From: Mesorhizobium sp.
GTDB taxonomy: Bacteria; Pseudomonadota; Alphaproteobacteria; Rhizobiales; Rhizobiaceae
Reading direction: 5' to 3'
DNA: 38,805 nt
NCBI GenBank assembly: GCA_004020365.1
Contig: SAQR01000009.1
Location: forward strand, 105,730-144,534
Part shown: piece by piece, positions 36,881 through 38,805 of the stretch
Numbering within the stretch: position 1 is the stretch's first letter
Layout: the number at the start of each line of letters is the position of its first letter
Program-made: the position numbers and the translations under genes
Notes under the pieces: generated by a model
Databases searched by the model: none
What the model saw: only the letters and a program-made list of their open reading frames with translations
Told to the model about the DNA's origin: nothing

Positions 36881-37882
36881 ATGCGTGCAAACAACAAACG
36901 TTGCGGCAGCCGACAGGCTGGCGCAGACAGTGGCGGGCGCACCGGCGCCAGCCTTTATCAGGAAATCACCGACCGCATCATTGCCGAACTGGAGCGCGGC
37001 ACCGTGCCATGGGTCAAGCCGTGGGGCAGGGCAAGGACAGGCCTCGGCCTGCCGCGGAATGCGGCCACCCAGCGCCGATATTCCGGCATCAATATCCTGA
37101 TCCTGTGGGGCGGGGTCATCGATCGCGGTTTCCCCAGCCAGAACTGGCTCACCTTCCGGCAGGCGCTTTCCCTAGGCGGCAATGTCAGGAAGGGCGAGCA
37201 CGGCACCACCATCGTTCACGCTGACCGCTTTGTTCCTAAGAACGAAAAGCAACGCGCCGACACCGATGGCGACGAACCGCAGGTGGTGCCCTTCCTGAAG
37301 CGCTTCACCGTCTTCAATGTCGCGCAGTGCGATAATCTGCCCGAACATCTTTACGCCGCCGGCGAGCCTCTGCCTGAGCGCGAGATGGTCCCGCAGGCCG
37401 AGGCGCTCATTCATGCAACCGGCGCTGATTTTCGCATCGGCGGCGAGCGCGCTTTCTACATGCCCGGCAGCGACACCATACAGGTGCCGCCGCAGCCGGC
37501 TTTCTTCCACCAGATCGACTATTACCGGACCTGCTTTCACGAGCTTGGCCACTGGACCGGCCACCCGACGCGACTCGCGCGCGACCTGTCCGGCTCCTTC
37601 GGGTCCAAGACCTATGCGCGCGAGGAACTGGTCGCCGAAATCGCATCAGCCTTCATCTGCAGCAGTCTCGGCATCGAGCCGACCGTGCGTCATGCCGACT
37701 ACATCGGCTCATGGCTGACGGTTTTGCGCGAGGACAACCGCGCCATCTTCCGCGCTGCGAGCCATGCCTCGAAAGCCGCCGATTTCCTGCTTGGCCTCAA
37801 TGCCGATGTCGAAGGCGAGGCACATGCCGAAACCGCCCATGGGAGCGCGCAATCCTCACACGCGACCGCCTTGCGCCTCTGA
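36881..37882 (+). CDS. ardC: ArdC-like antirestriction protein
   Basis: A 333-residue protein of the ArdC type, which protects incoming single-stranded plasmid or ICE DNA from host restriction. The N-terminal ssDNA-binding domain (about 25-150) shows LYQEITDRIIAELERGTVPW, RRYSGINILIL and WLTFRQALSLGGNVRKGEHG. The C-terminal zincin-like metallopeptidase domain contains the HExxH motif HELGHWTGH and, further on, the glutamate in REELVAEIASAF. ATG 36881 follows GGAGGA by 8 nt. Length is typical. The gene marks this part of the window as mobile-element DNA. It is convergent with groEL. Confidence 0.9.
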   Translation: MRANNKRCGSRQAGADSGGRTGASLYQEITDRIIAELERGTVPWVKPWGRARTGLGLPRNAATQRRYSGINILILWGGVIDRGFPSQNWLTFRQALSLGGNVRKGEHGTTIVHADRFVPKNEKQRADTDGDEPQVVPFLKRFTVFNVAQCDNLPEHLYAAGEPLPEREMVPQAEALIHATGADFRIGGERAFYMPGSDTIQVPPQPAFFHQIDYYRTCFHELGHWTGHPTRLARDLSGSFGSKTYAREELVAEIASAFICSSLGIEPTVRHADYIGSWLTVLREDNRAIFRAASHASKAADFLLGLNADVEGEAHAETAHGSAQSSHATALRL

Positions 37883-37984
37883 TGACGCAAAAGCCGCGCG
37901 CAACCAACTCGACAGTTCTCTTTGAGGTTGCGCTAACGCCGATGGCCGGCGTTGGCGCCGATCGTTTATCGGACCGAGGTTCGC

Positions 37985-38010
37985 AAAAAAGGGCGGCATT
38001 GCTGCCGCCC
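37985..38010 (-). terminator. Rho-independent terminator of groEL
   Basis: Read on the minus strand, GGGCGGCAGCAATGCCGCCC forms a strong GC stem (8 bp, loop about 4) followed by six Ts. It lies 28 bp after the groEL stop. It may also stop transcripts from ardC less efficiently, because the T-tract is only on the groEL side. Confidence 0.92.
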
Positions 38011-38038
38011 TGTCGTTGCGAAAGCTGCCAGAGCTGGA

Positions 38039-38805
<767 letters not shown>

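Overview
The window looks like a piece of a rhizobial symbiosis island, symbiotic plasmid or related integrative element, most probably from Mesorhizobium or a close relative. The evidence is a nod box, a ttsI-type regulator, a nad/bio/pan vitamin block of the kind known from the M. loti R7A symbiosis island, a LuxR/LuxI pair, a sigma-54 promoter in front of a decayed dctA, an ArdC-type antirestriction gene and many degraded insertion-sequence and gene remnants. Both ends cut genes (glyA at the left, groEL at the right).

Layout. 1-4.6 kb: partial glyA, metK, a frameshifted PfkB adenosine kinase gene and tdh, all linked to glycine, one-carbon and SAM metabolism. 4.6-5.9 kb: decayed DNA with an ISNCY-type transposase remnant. 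5.9-11 kb: a nod box running into a tts-box-like element, a leader ORF, ttsI, an RhcC2/CpaC-like secretin, a CpaD-like lipoprotein and an OafA-type O-acyltransferase. 11.4-15.5 kb: an IS3 fragment, an alphaproteobacterial porin (minus), a small membrane protein and a HemN-like radical SAM gene with an FNR-like dyad upstream.

15.7-27.1 kb, all on the minus strand: nadQ, nadA, nadB, nadC, bioB, bioF, bioD, bioA, bioZ and an MFS exporter with an extra C-terminal domain. Most joins are 1-4 nt overlaps or a 1-nt gap; the nadC-bioB gap is larger. Paired direct repeats between nadQ and nadA are a probable NadQ operator. 27.3-29 kb, plus strand: panB-panC. The block therefore covers de novo NAD, biotin and pantothenate synthesis.

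29-33.3 kb: luxR, a lux-box-like dyad, luxI, a small minus-strand gene, a frameshifted Crp/Fnr regulator, a degenerate fragment and a hypothetical minus-strand gene. 33.3-36.9 kb: a canonical -24/-12 promoter, a dctA with several deletions, a tandem duplication and a multiply frameshifted DsbA-like gene. 36.9-38.8 kb: ardC, then the convergent 3' part of groEL with a clear intrinsic terminator.

How it fits together (inference): flavonoid/NodD would drive ttsI through the nod box, and TtsI may act on its own promoter; NadQ would tie the nad and perhaps bio genes to NAD status; LuxR/LuxI would autoinduce. The scattered pseudogenes show ongoing decay and rearrangement between the functional cassettes. 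No tRNA, rRNA, CRISPR array or integrase was recognised.
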